DNA of 64,000 bases, from assembly GCF_004339465.1 (NCBI RefSeq), contig NZ_SMFY01000005.1:124001-188000 (forward strand), read 5' to 3'. Made by a program: the position numbers and the translations under genes. Shown piece after piece: positions 8,589 to 17,239 of the stretch. Every line of letters starts with the position of its first letter. The first letter of the stretch is position 1. This DNA comes from Ancylobacter aquaticus. Its GTDB lineage: Bacteria > Pseudomonadota > Alphaproteobacteria > Rhizobiales > Xanthobacteraceae. The notes below the pieces were generated by a model. That model was not told the DNA's origin, made no database searches, and was given only the letters and a program-made list of their open reading frames with translations.

Positions 8589-10139
8589 ATGATCGACATG
8601 CATGCAATGGCGGGCGCTCTCGACCTCATGGGGACCTCAGTCGCTTCATGGGGATGGATCATTCCCGGCCTTATCGTCGGCCTCGTCTTCAGCGCGATCC
8701 CGGGCGTCTCGATCACCATGGCCATGGCGATTGTGCTGCCGATGTCGCTCTACATGGATTTCTTTCCAGGTGTGGTGTTCCTGACCTCGGTCTATACTGG
8801 TGCCGGCTTCGGCGGATCGGTGCCGGCGATCCTGATGAACATTCCCGGATCGCCCTCGTCCTATGCGACGACGTTCGACGGCTATGCCATGTCGAAGAAG
8901 GGTCTGCACAACGAGGCGCTCGGCTATGCGCTGTTCGCCTCGACCATCTGCGGCCTGCTCGGCTATGTGCTGCTGCTGCTCGTCATCGAGCCGCTCGCGA
9001 GTATCGTGCTGAAGATCGGTCCGTTCGAGATGTTCTCGGTGGCGATGTGGGGCATGCTGCTGCTCGGATCGCTCGGCACGCGCTACGCCACCCGCGGCCT
9101 TCTGGCCGCCGCGTTCGGCATCCTGCTCGGCACGGTGGGCATGAATACCGCCGGCTTCGTCCGCGGTACGCTAGGGATGCCTGAACTGCTCGGCGGCATA
9201 TCGACCGTGCCGGCGATGATCGGGCTCCTAGCCTCCGGCCAACTCCTTTCGCTCGCCAGCAAGGACTACATCCTCGACGCCGAGAGCGCCCGGACGGTGA
9301 GCCTCAGGAGGATCCTTGCGGGCTGCTGGGGAACCTTCCGGTATCCCGGCGTGCTGATCCGCGGTTCGGTCATCGGCATCGTCATCGGCGCGGTTCCCGG
9401 CGTGGGATCGTCGGTCGGCAACCTCATCGCCTATGCTGAAACCAAGAGAACCGCCAAGGACAGCGCCACCTTCGGCAAGGGCAATCCGAAGGGCGTGATT
9501 GCGGCGGAATCCGCGGTTGCTAGCGCCGAGGGCGGCTCCATGGCGACCATGCTGGCCCTCGGCATTCCTGGTGGCGGGGCCACCGCGATCCTGCTTGCCG
9601 CGTTCATGATGCACAACATCGTGCCCGGGCCGTCCTTCATCCAGAACCAGAAGGACATGGTCTACGCGATCATCCTGAACAACATGGTCCAGGCGGTGCT
9701 CCTACTGGTGGTCGGCATCGGATTCATCTATCTCGCCTGCAACATCGTGCGCATTCGCACCCGCTACATCCTGCCGGCGATCCTCGTCATCGCGACCATG
9801 GGCACCTATGCCGTCGAGGGGTCGATCGGTGGGCCGATAACGCTCTTCGTCTTCTCGATCATCGGTTTCGCGCTGGTGAAGTTCGAATATCCCGTCGCCC
9901 CGGTCGTGGTGGGGCTGCTGCTCGGACGCATGCTGGAGACGGAGTTGCTGCGCTCCTACCAGCTGGCCGGCGGCGACATAACCTATGTCTTCGAGCGCCC
10001 GGCGACGATGGCGATACTCGCCGTCATGATCTTCTCGCTGACCATGACGGCCGTCAGTAAGCGCCGCCAAAGCCGGGCCAATCGGGACGGCAACCTGAGC
10101 CGGATTCTGGCTACCGAGCAGCCGGAGCCCCGGGGGTGA
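8589..10139 (+). CDS. TctA-family large permease subunit 2
   Basis: 516 residues with 10-12 predicted membrane helices. Conserved blocks: IPGVSITMAMAIVLPMS (near 37), PAILMNIPGSPSSYATTFDG (near 78), AVPGVGSSVGNLIAYAETK (near 262) and FGKGNPKGVIAAESA. It starts 8 bp after the tctB stop. With the TctC gene at 5621 and TctB at 8080 it completes the second tripartite transporter. It is only distantly similar to the TctA at 2247, so the two systems probably carry different acids. Confidence 0.88.
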   Translation: MIDMHAMAGALDLMGTSVASWGWIIPGLIVGLVFSAIPGVSITMAMAIVLPMSLYMDFFPGVVFLTSVYTGAGFGGSVPAILMNIPGSPSSYATTFDGYAMSKKGLHNEALGYALFASTICGLLGYVLLLLVIEPLASIVLKIGPFEMFSVAMWGMLLLGSLGTRYATRGLLAAAFGILLGTVGMNTAGFVRGTLGMPELLGGISTVPAMIGLLASGQLLSLASKDYILDAESARTVSLRRILAGCWGTFRYPGVLIRGSVIGIVIGAVPGVGSSVGNLIAYAETKRTAKDSATFGKGNPKGVIAAESAVASAEGGSMATMLALGIPGGGATAILLAAFMMHNIVPGPSFIQNQKDMVYAIILNNMVQAVLLLVVGIGFIYLACNIVRIRTRYILPAILVIATMGTYAVEGSIGGPITLFVFSIIGFALVKFEYPVAPVVVGLLLGRMLETELLRSYQLAGGDITYVFERPATMAILAVMIFSLTMTAVSKRRQSRANRDGNLSRILATEQPEPRG

Positions 10140-10549
10140 TGGTGGTTCGCCAGCATGCGGCTGCAGCATGCCAGAATGTCAAGATATTCTGTGACGTAAT
10201 ACTTACGCGGCGTTATGAAATCTCTCAGGCAAGTACATCCCGCGACCGCGTCGCGACCGGAGGTCACGGAGTGGAGCAAGCCGAGTAATAGAAGATCGCT
10301 ACACGACCGTGCATCGTCGAATGAATTTCGGACTGCGATCGTGGTGCCCGGCGTTGCCGAGGCGAAGACAAGGATCGCCGTCGCCCAGAGCGTGACCGGC
10401 GATCGTACCAGACGAAGCAGTGAAGCGGCCAGCAAGGAGCCGGCCACAAAAGCCCCGATGACATCTTGTCGGGGAATGCCACCGATTTTGCTTTTCCGCG
10501 ACTTTCGGGGCCACGCCCCGGCAGTTCGCGTCCGACGGAGAGAACCGAG
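10140..10549. other. intergenic, 410 bp, no gene recognised
   Basis: No supported coding sequence. On the minus strand, 10330-10500 reads as a hydrophobic stretch (AFVAGSLLAASLLRLV), but it lacks a start and a family match and is probably fortuitous or a membrane-protein remnant. AT-richer sequence near 10175-10215 could hold the promoter for the second MmgE/PrpD gene. Confidence 0.4.
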
Positions 10550-11977
10550 ATGAAGAGTGCCCTTGCCCGCGTTTTTGCCGACTTTGCCGCCGGCCTGACC
10601 GCCGCCGACGTCCCGCCCGAGGTCCGGCAGGCCGGTCACCTGCATCTCGTCGATACGATAGGTGTCTGCATCGCCGGCGCCGCGCCGAGCGAGGAAAGCG
10701 GGCAGGCGGCCCGCAGGCTCGCTGCGAAGTGGCAGGCGGCGAGCGGCGCTACCGTGTTCGGCCTGGGCACTCAATGCCGCTCGGAGATGACCGCGCTGAT
10801 CAATGGCGCGCTCGCCCAGGCGCTCGAGATGGACGACAAGCACGGTTCGTCGCTGGCACGTCCGGGCTCCACCGTGCTGCCGGCCGCGCTTGCCGTGGCC
10901 GAGGAGGACGACGGCACCGTCGCCGACGTCGTGACGGCGATCGCCGTCGGTTATGAGATTATGATCCGGCTCGGCTTCGTCGCCGGCAAACGCTTCCTCG
11001 CCCGCGGCTATCACACAAGTTCGCTGCTGGGGGCCTTCGGCACTGCGGCGACGGTGGGGCGCCTGCGCGGATGTACGTCGGACGAGATCGTGAATGCCTT
11101 CGGCATCGCCGGCTCCATGGCGTCGGGCATACAGGAATCGACCCGCACCGGCGCGACCTCGAAGATTCTGCATGGCGGATGGGGCGCCCATAGCGGCATC
11201 ATCGCCATCGATCTCGCCATTGCCGGCATCACCGGGCCGGAAAGCGTGTTCGAGGGCAAGATGGGCTTCTTCGAGACGCACCTCACGCCCATCGAGGGCA
11301 CGCTCAACTGGGTGACGCCTGCAGCGGGGCTCGGCACGCACTGGTATCTGCCGGCGACGGCGTTCAAGCCCTACCCCTGCTGCCAGCTGCTCCACGCCTT
11401 CATCGAGGCCTGCAAGCAGCTGCTGGTTGAGTTGGCGCGCGACGGCGTGTCGTTGGACCGCATCGAGCGCGTCAATTGCAAGCTCGCCGAGCCGGGCCTC
11501 ACGCTCGTCACCGAGCCGCGCGAGCGCAAATGGGCGCCGCGGACCCGCCATGAGGCGCGCTTCAGCCTGCCCTTCACAATTGCCAGCGCGCTGCTTCACG
11601 GCGATGTCGGCCTCGAGACCTTCAGCGACGCGCGTCTCGTCGATCCGGCGATCCGCCAGCTCGCGAGCCGCATCACCGCCGAGCCGGACCCGGATTCCGA
11701 CTATCCCGCGCATTGCCCGGCACGGATGGGGATCAAGATAGACGGCGGCAAGGTCTACTCCAAACACATTCCCTATCATCCGGGCAGTGCCGAAGCGGCC
11801 CTGTCGCAGGCCGACGTTCTCGACAAGTTCGCCCGCAATACCAGGTGGCTGTTCGGCGACGGGGCGCACGATGCCGGTGTCGCGCTGATCGACCTCCCCG
11901 AATCCACGCCGCTCGCCGCGCTCGTGCGCGACATAGCCGCCCGCGCGGTCGGCAGCTGCGTCAGGGAAGGGGTCTGA
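10550..11977 (+). CDS. MmgE/PrpD-family protein 2
   Basis: 475 residues from the ATG at 10550. Conserved family blocks: LINGALAQALEMDDKHGSS (near 82), GYHTSSLLGAFGTAATVG (near 153), KILHGGWGAHSGIIAIDLA (near 208), ATAFKPYPCCQLLHAFIEA (near 268) and TRHEARFSLPFTIASALLHG (near 330). It is a standard-length member, clearly different from the paralogue at 6631 (MDDKHGSS against LDYDDTS), so the two may catalyse consecutive or alternative steps on the imported acid. It ends 3 bp before the aldehyde dehydrogenase start, implying one transcript. Confidence 0.8.
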   Translation: MKSALARVFADFAAGLTAADVPPEVRQAGHLHLVDTIGVCIAGAAPSEESGQAARRLAAKWQAASGATVFGLGTQCRSEMTALINGALAQALEMDDKHGSSLARPGSTVLPAALAVAEEDDGTVADVVTAIAVGYEIMIRLGFVAGKRFLARGYHTSSLLGAFGTAATVGRLRGCTSDEIVNAFGIAGSMASGIQESTRTGATSKILHGGWGAHSGIIAIDLAIAGITGPESVFEGKMGFFETHLTPIEGTLNWVTPAAGLGTHWYLPATAFKPYPCCQLLHAFIEACKQLLVELARDGVSLDRIERVNCKLAEPGLTLVTEPRERKWAPRTRHEARFSLPFTIASALLHGDVGLETFSDARLVDPAIRQLASRITAEPDPDSDYPAHCPARMGIKIDGGKVYSKHIPYHPGSAEAALSQADVLDKFARNTRWLFGDGAHDAGVALIDLPESTPLAALVRDIAARAVGSCVREGV

Positions 11978-11980
11978 TCC

Positions 11981-13483
11981 ATGGCCGCGACGCAGCAGGC
12001 CGACGCGAACGGCGCAATCGGTGACCGCCTGTACATAGGCGGCGAATGGGTCCTGCCGCATTCGGGCCGGGTCATCGCCTCGATCGACCCGTCTACCGAA
12101 ACGGTGTGGAAGGACGTGGCGGAGGCCGATGAGGTCGATGTCGACCGCGCCGTGGCGGCGGCCGGGCAGGCAATGCAGGGGCCGTGGGCACATAAGCTCA
12201 CACCGACGCAGCGTGGCGGACTGCTCCTGCGGCTCGCCGAACTTATCCGGCGCGACGCGGCACGGCTGGCCGAAATCGAGAGCCGCGACAACGGCAAGCC
12301 CATTAGGGACACGCTCGGCGAGATGCAGCGATCCGCCGATTGGATCACCTATTATGCCGGCGCGGCGGACAAGATCCTCGGCGATCAGATTCCCTTCCGT
12401 CCCGACGCCTTAGCCTATACGCGGGAGGAGCCAATCGGCATCGTTGCCGCCATTCTCCCGTGGAACTCGCCTATCCTGCTGGCCTCGTGGAAGCTCGGTC
12501 CCGCCTTGGCGGCCGGGAACTCCATCGTGCTGAAGCCTGCCGAGCAGACGCCCGCGAGCATGCTGGAACTCGGTCGCCTCGCGGAAGAGGCGGGCTTTCC
12601 CGCCGGGGTCGTCAACATCGTCCCCGGCTATGGCGAGACGGCCGGCGCGGCTCTGGTCGCCCATCCGAAGGTCAACAAGATTACCTTCACCGGCGATCAC
12701 CGAACGGCGCAGAGGATCATGCAGAGTGCGAGCGGCACGCTCAAGCGCTGCACCTTCGAATGCGGGGGAAAGTCGCCGCACATCATCTTCGCCGATGCCG
12801 ATCTGGAAAAAGCCGTGACGGTGGCTATTCACAGTGCCTTCCGCTCCACCGGCCAGTCCTGCTCGCTGGGCTCGCGGCTCTTCATCGAGCGTTCGGTCTA
12901 TGAGCGGATATCGGCGGAACTCGTCGATCGTGTTCGACGCATACGCGTCGGCATGCCGCTCGATCCGCGCACCCATATCGGCCCGCACACGTCGGCGGAA
13001 CAGCTTGCAAAGACGCAAAGCTACATCGCGCTCGGCTCGGCCGAAGGCGCACGCCTCATGACGGGCGGCGGCAGACCGGCGATGTTCGAGAAGGGCTATT
13101 TCATCGAGCCAACCGTGTTTGGCTACGTCGACAACCGCTCGCGCCTCGCCCAGGAGGAGGTCTTCGGGCCGGTGCTGGCTCTGATTCCGTTCGATACGGA
13201 GGACGACGTGGTCGAGATGGCCAATGACGTGGATTACGGCCTGGTCTCCGGGCTGTGGACGTCCGATGTGACGCGCGCTCATCGCGTCGCTGCCCGGCTC
13301 CAGTCCGGCCTGGTGTCGGTCAATACCTTCCGGCCGGTGCACTGGATGCTGCCTTATGGCGGCTACAAGATGAGCGGCATCGGACGCGAGAGCGGCATGG
13401 ACGTGATCCGGCAATACACCGAGACCAAGACCGTGGTCATTGAGCTCGCCAGGGGAGAGCCCCACGACCCGTTCGCCAATTAG
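11981..13483 (+). CDS. NAD(P)+-dependent aldehyde dehydrogenase
   Basis: 500 residues, a full-length ALDH-superfamily enzyme. Visible: the N-terminal signature ILPWNSPILLASWKLGPALA (near 155-175), KPAEQTPAS (nucleotide binding), FTGDHRTAQRIM (Rossmann turn), the general base glutamate in FECGGKSPHI (near 265) and the catalytic cysteine in STGQSCSLGSRLFIE (near 300). EVFGPVLALIPFD and YGGYKMSGIGRESG near the C-terminus complete the family motifs. It oxidises an aldehyde to an acid; being last in the tctC-PrpD-tctBA-PrpD cluster, it probably acts on a semialdehyde derived from the transported compound. Confidence 0.9.
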   Translation: MAATQQADANGAIGDRLYIGGEWVLPHSGRVIASIDPSTETVWKDVAEADEVDVDRAVAAAGQAMQGPWAHKLTPTQRGGLLLRLAELIRRDAARLAEIESRDNGKPIRDTLGEMQRSADWITYYAGAADKILGDQIPFRPDALAYTREEPIGIVAAILPWNSPILLASWKLGPALAAGNSIVLKPAEQTPASMLELGRLAEEAGFPAGVVNIVPGYGETAGAALVAHPKVNKITFTGDHRTAQRIMQSASGTLKRCTFECGGKSPHIIFADADLEKAVTVAIHSAFRSTGQSCSLGSRLFIERSVYERISAELVDRVRRIRVGMPLDPRTHIGPHTSAEQLAKTQSYIALGSAEGARLMTGGGRPAMFEKGYFIEPTVFGYVDNRSRLAQEEVFGPVLALIPFDTEDDVVEMANDVDYGLVSGLWTSDVTRAHRVAARLQSGLVSVNTFRPVHWMLPYGGYKMSGIGRESGMDVIRQYTETKTVVIELARGEPHDPFAN

Positions 13484-13561
13484 CGTCCGCGCTTGTCACC
13501 ATGTGTCGTTTAGGAATATTGTGGGGTGACAGTATAACAAGAGAGAATACCAGGAAGTGTC

Positions 13562-14527
13562 ATGCGGCTTCAGCAGCTCCGCTACGTTCTTGAGATTGCG
13601 AGGCAGGGGAATCACCTTTCCGCCGCCGCCGAAGCTCTTCACACGTCGCAGCCCGGCGTCAGCCGGCAGGTCCAGATGCTGGAGAGCGAACTCGGCTTTC
13701 CCATCTTCCAGCGGACCCGCAACCGCATCATTGGCCTCACCGAACCGGGTGAGCAGGTGCTTGAGATTGCCAAGCGCGTGGTCGGCGACCTCGGGACTTT
13801 GCGCATTCTCAAGGATGACGTTTCCGCGATAAGTCGCGGAACCCTGGTCATCGCCACCACCCACACGCAGGCGAAATATGTGCTGCCGCCGGTGGTAAGC
13901 TCGTTTCTCAAGAACTTTCCAGACGTCCAGATCGTGCTGAAGCAGGGCGATCCCGAGGGCATCTGCAGCCTGGTGGACGCGGGCGAGGCTGATATCGCCA
14001 TCGGCACCGAGACGGCGCGGGAATTTCCCAATTTGGTGGGCCTGCCGTGTTTCGAGCTGACCCGCAGTGTCGTGGCAAAGGTCGGCCATCCCATCCTGTC
14101 GGCCGAGCATCTGACCTTGGAAGAGGTCGCGCAATACCCGATCATTACTTACGATCCGCGCTTCGCCGGCGAGACGTTGCATCGTCGGCGGTGGAAGGTT
14201 CTCGGCGCCTTCGAGCAGGCCGGACTGGAGCCCAGGATCGTGCTCAGCGCCATCGACGCGGATGTCTGCAAGACCTACGTGCTGATGGGCCTCGGCATCG
14301 CCATTTTCGCTAGCGTCTCGTTCGACGAAAAGGCCGATGTCGGGCTCGGCATACGCGACGCCAGACACCTGTTCGAATCCAGCATGACCTATCTCAAGCT
14401 GCGGTCGAATGCCTATCTGCGCCCCTATACGCTCGAATTTATTCGACGCCTCGCACCCCACCTGACGCCCGATATCGTACGGGAGGCGCTCCAGAATCGG
14501 GGCCGCGGCCCGACGGTACAAGGTTGA
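13562..14527 (+). CDS. LysR-family regulator, CysB/Cbl-like
   Basis: 321 residues. The winged HTH occupies residues 1-60 (MRLQQLRYVLEIARQGNHLS, then AAEALHTSQPGVSRQVQMLE). The effector domain begins with GTLVIATTHTQAKYVLPPVV and KQGDPEGICSLVDAGEADIAIGTE, strikingly CysB/Cbl-like; CysB-type proteins read O-acetylserine or sulfate status. It lies 78 bp downstream of the aldehyde dehydrogenase on the same strand, so it could control that cluster. Given the sulfur operon about 22 kb further on, control of sulfur genes in trans is also possible. Specificity is inferred. Confidence 0.85.
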   Translation: MRLQQLRYVLEIARQGNHLSAAAEALHTSQPGVSRQVQMLESELGFPIFQRTRNRIIGLTEPGEQVLEIAKRVVGDLGTLRILKDDVSAISRGTLVIATTHTQAKYVLPPVVSSFLKNFPDVQIVLKQGDPEGICSLVDAGEADIAIGTETAREFPNLVGLPCFELTRSVVAKVGHPILSAEHLTLEEVAQYPIITYDPRFAGETLHRRRWKVLGAFEQAGLEPRIVLSAIDADVCKTYVLMGLGIAIFASVSFDEKADVGLGIRDARHLFESSMTYLKLRSNAYLRPYTLEFIRRLAPHLTPDIVREALQNRGRGPTVQG

Positions 14528-14623
14528 GCAGAGCTGCCAAAATGCGGGTATTTGGGACAGCCGATGGAGTGTACCCTATGGGGGGCCGTCGCAAAATCTG
14601 ATCGTAAACGTACGCTAAGTGTT

Positions 14624-14654
14624 GATTTCCGGGAAGAACTGACCCTGGATTTCC
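14624..14654. repeat. IS-end-like direct repeats
   Basis: Two GATTTCC units 24 nt apart, each followed by an AAcTGA/AAgTGA block (14624 and 14648), between the lysR gene and the IS110 stub. Spaced repeats of this kind occur at IS21 termini, so this is probably the left-over end of a lost element. Confidence 0.35.
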
Positions 14655-14747
14655 ACTGAGAAGTGATGGAGTGGTTGCCCCCTCCCGACGGCATCGAGTG
14701 TGCCAGAGTGATGTTTGCAACAACGTCACAATGAGGAGACGGCATCT

Positions 14748-14840
14748 ATGAACGAGGTTAGCATTATCGGCCTGGACCTCGCGAAGCGGATTTTCCAGGT
14801 TCACGGCGCGCGTGCCGACGGTAGCGTTGCCTTTCGCCAG
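14748..14840 (+). pseudogene. IS110-family transposase N-terminal stub
   Basis: 31 codons, MNEVSIIGLDLAKRIFQVHG then ARADGSVAFR, the standard IS110 N-terminus containing the first acidic residue of the DEDD site (GLDLAK). The coding sequence is cut exactly at 14840 by the terminal repeat of the IS3-family element. The rest of the gene is not found at the far end of that element. Confidence 0.7.
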
Positions 14841-14913
14841 TGTCCGTCGTCAGAACATTTGGCGCAGATCGCGGCGTGGATTAGCGGAGTGCAGGCTCAT
14901 CAGGGGATTGATG

Positions 14914-15946
14914 CTAGGCGGCGAGCTTGCGGTGCTGCAAGCGCCGATGTTCGATGGTTTGTCGCTTGATCTTTTCACGCTGTTTGATGATGGCCGGCGC
15001 CCTGCCGAAGTAGACGTCGGCGGGTGTCACATTGGCCAGGCTCTCGTGGTAGCGCTGGTGATTGTAGTGCTCGACGAAGGCCTTGATCTGGGCCTCGAGG
15101 TCGCCGGGCAGGAAGTAGTTTTCCAGCAGGATGCGGTTTTTGAGGGTCTGGTGCCAGCGCTCGATCTTGCCTTGGGTCTGGGGATGGCACGGGGCGCCGC
15201 GGACATGGCTCATCTTCCGGACCTCAATGTACTCCGCCACTTCGCCGGCGATGTAGCTGGGGCCATTGTCGCTGAGCAGCCGGGGCTCGTGCATTGTGCA
15301 GTACCGTGGCGCTGCCGCAGCCGGAAGCCGCCAGGGCGAGGTCCAGCGTCTCGGTGACGTCCTCGGCCCGTATGTTGGTGCACAGCTTCCAGGCGATGAT
15401 ATAGCGCGAGAAGTCGTCGAGCACGGTCGAGAGGTACATCCATCCCCACCCGATGATCTTGAAGTAGGTGAAGTCGGTCTGCCATATCTCGTTCGGGCGG
15501 GTGGTCTTGGTGTGGAACTGGTCGGCCGCCTTGATCACGACGTAGGCCGGGGTGGTGATCAGGTCGTGGGCCTTGAGCAGCCGGTAAACCGTGGCTTCCG
15601 ACACGAAGTAGCGCTGCTCGTCGGTGAAGCGTACGGCCAGCTCCCGGGGGCTCAGCTAGGATTGTTCCAACGCCAACTCGATGATCTGGTCGTGGATGCC
15701 CGCCGGGATCCGGTTCCACACCCGACTCGGCGCCGACGGCCGATCTTCCAACGCCTCCGGTCCGCCTTCGATGTAGCGGTCATACCAGCGATAGAACGTC
15801 CAGCGGGGGATGCCGAGCTGGTCCAGGGTGCGCTTGGCGGGCAAGTGCGATTGCTTGACGATCCTGATGATCTCGAGCTTCTCGGATGCAGGATACCTCA
15901 TTCGTCGTCGGCCCCATCTCCCACCCGGCAGGTGAATGCCTTGCAT
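14914..15946 (-). pseudogene. IS3-family orfB (DDE integrase), inactivated
   Basis: Reads RMRYPASEKLEIIRIVKQSH onwards with an HTH (LGIPRWTFYRWYDRY), then an integrase core (IWQTDFTYFKIIGWGW, LLSDNGPSYIAGEV, TQGKIERWHQTLKNR). Two lesions disable it. One is an in-frame TAG at 15656-15658, where homologues have glutamate before LSPRELAVRF. The other is a frameshift near 15290 caused by a 7-bp near-tandem duplication (TGCACAA TGCACGA) just before the second catalytic aspartate. Confidence 0.75.
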
Positions 15947-16312
15947 TCACCGATAGGGCGCGATCATGCTTTTTTTGAGCAGCCGGGTCTCGAGCGTCAG
16001 GTCGGCCACGCAGTCCTTCAGGGCTCGGGCCTCGCGGCGCAGGTCCTGCACTTCGCCGGTGGTCGCGGCACGAGTGGTGTCACCGGCCAACCGGCGCTTG
16101 CCGGCCTCCATGAACTCCTTCGACCAAGTGTAATACAGGCTCTGGGTGATGCCTTCCTCGCGGCACAGCTCGGCGATGCTGTCCTCGCCGCGCAGGTCGT
16201 CCAGCACGATCCTGATCTTGTCTTCCGCTGAAAAGTGCCGGCGCGTCGCGCGGCGAATGTCCTTCACCACCTGCTCCGCAGGCTTTTTGGCGTTCGAGGA
16301 TCTGGTGGTCAT
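15947..16312 (-). CDS. IS3-family orfA (HTH protein)
   Basis: 121 residues; FSAEDKIRIVLDDLRGEDS then IAELCREEGITQSLYYTWSK is the IS3/IS911-type helix-turn-helix, followed by a leucine-rich coiled coil (LRREARALKDCVADLTLETR, then LLKKSM). It would bind the element's ends and be fused to OrfB by frameshifting. Its frame is intact, but the partner is broken, so the element is dead unless complemented. The nested IS21 lies in its upstream leader, which probably removes its promoter too. Confidence 0.75.
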   Translation of the reverse strand: MTTRSSNAKKPAEQVVKDIRRATRRHFSAEDKIRIVLDDLRGEDSIAELCREEGITQSLYYTWSKEFMEAGKRRLAGDTTRAATTGEVQDLRREARALKDCVADLTLETRLLKKSMIAPYR

Positions 16313-16453
16313 CTTCGTTCCTTCGTCATGACGACGAGGCCAAAACCCTCCTTAAATCTCAACCGCAAATCCGTGCCATGGGTGCTGTCCAGCGACATTC
16401 GGAACTGACCCCCTGACGACACGAGGACCTGACCCCCTTGGGGTTTGCCTATT

Positions 16454-17239
16454 TCAGGCGTTCGAGGGTTGTGGCGCCGCGGCGGTCTTTTGCAAAAGAC
16501 CGCTGCGGCGCTTTTCGCGCAGGCGATAGCTGTCGCCGCGAATGGTGATGACGTGGCTGTGGTGAAGCAGGCGATCGAGGATGGCCGTGGCGACCACGGC
16601 ATCGCCGAAGACCTGGCCCCATTCGCCCACGGCGCGGTTGGAGGTGACCAGCATGGCGCCGCGTTCGTAGCGGCGGCTGACGAGCTGGAAGAAGAGATGG
16701 GCGGCATCCGGCTCGAAGGGCAGATAGCCCAGCTCGTCGACGATCAGGAGCCTGGGCTTGGCGTAGTGGGAGAGCTTCTCCTCGAGCCGCCCCTCGCCGT
16801 GCGCCTTGGCCAGTTGCGCCACCAGCGTCGTCGCCGGCGTGAACAGGACTGTGTAGCCGGCCACGATCGCCTCCCGCCCCAGCGCCACGGCCAGATGCGT
16901 CTTGCCGACACCCGGCGGCCCGAGAAGCAGGACCGCCTCGCCGTTGGCGATGAAGCGCCCCGTCGCGATCTCCCGGACCTGTGCCTTGTCAAGCGAGGGC
17001 TGGGCGCCGAAGTCGAAGCCTGTGAGATCACGCACGAAGGGGAAGCGGGCGAGGCCGAAGGCCATGTCGATGCGCCGCTGGTCGCGCCGCGCCACCTCCC
17101 GCTCGCAGAACATCGTCAGCGCCTCGCGGATCGTCAGTTCCCTGCGCCCGGCCTCGTCGATCAGGTTGTCGAGCTGGTCGCGCAGCGCCGTCAGCTTCAG
17201 CCGCGACAGGAGCGCCGTCAGGTGATCGTGGCCGTCCAT
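16454..17239 (-). CDS. istB: IS21-family IstB helper ATPase
   Basis: 261 residues. AAA+ motifs are intact: Walker A LLGPPGVGKTHLAVALG (near 95-111), Walker B RLLIVDELGYLPF (near 160) and the arginine-finger-type SRRYERGAMLVTSNRAVGEW. It assembles on target DNA and recruits IstA. The start overlaps the istA stop (TGATG), giving translational coupling. The intact lysine contrasts with the mutated copy at 4506. Confidence 0.9.
   Translation of the reverse strand: MDGHDHLTALLSRLKLTALRDQLDNLIDEAGRRELTIREALTMFCEREVARRDQRRIDMAFGLARFPFVRDLTGFDFGAQPSLDKAQVREIATGRFIANGEAVLLLGPPGVGKTHLAVALGREAIVAGYTVLFTPATTLVAQLAKAHGEGRLEEKLSHYAKPRLLIVDELGYLPFEPDAAHLFFQLVSRRYERGAMLVTSNRAVGEWGQVFGDAVVATAILDRLLHHSHVITIRGDSYRLREKRRSGLLQKTAAAPQPSNA

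Noticed and set aside
10299..10514. Membrane-protein gene on the minus strand upstream of MmgE/PrpD 2
   Set aside because: Short hydrophobic run only, with no start, no ribosome site and no recognisable family.
9983..12193. 736-codon minus-strand open frame
   Set aside because: It lies antisense to the second MmgE/PrpD gene and aldehyde dehydrogenase, is arginine-rich and low in hydrophobic order, and shows no family; a high-GC shadow.
14841..14930. Continuation of the IS110 frame (EHLAQIAAWISGVQAHQ) as real transposase
   Set aside because: The frame stays open by chance, but the DNA is the IS3 terminal repeat, confirmed by its inverted partner at 18644.
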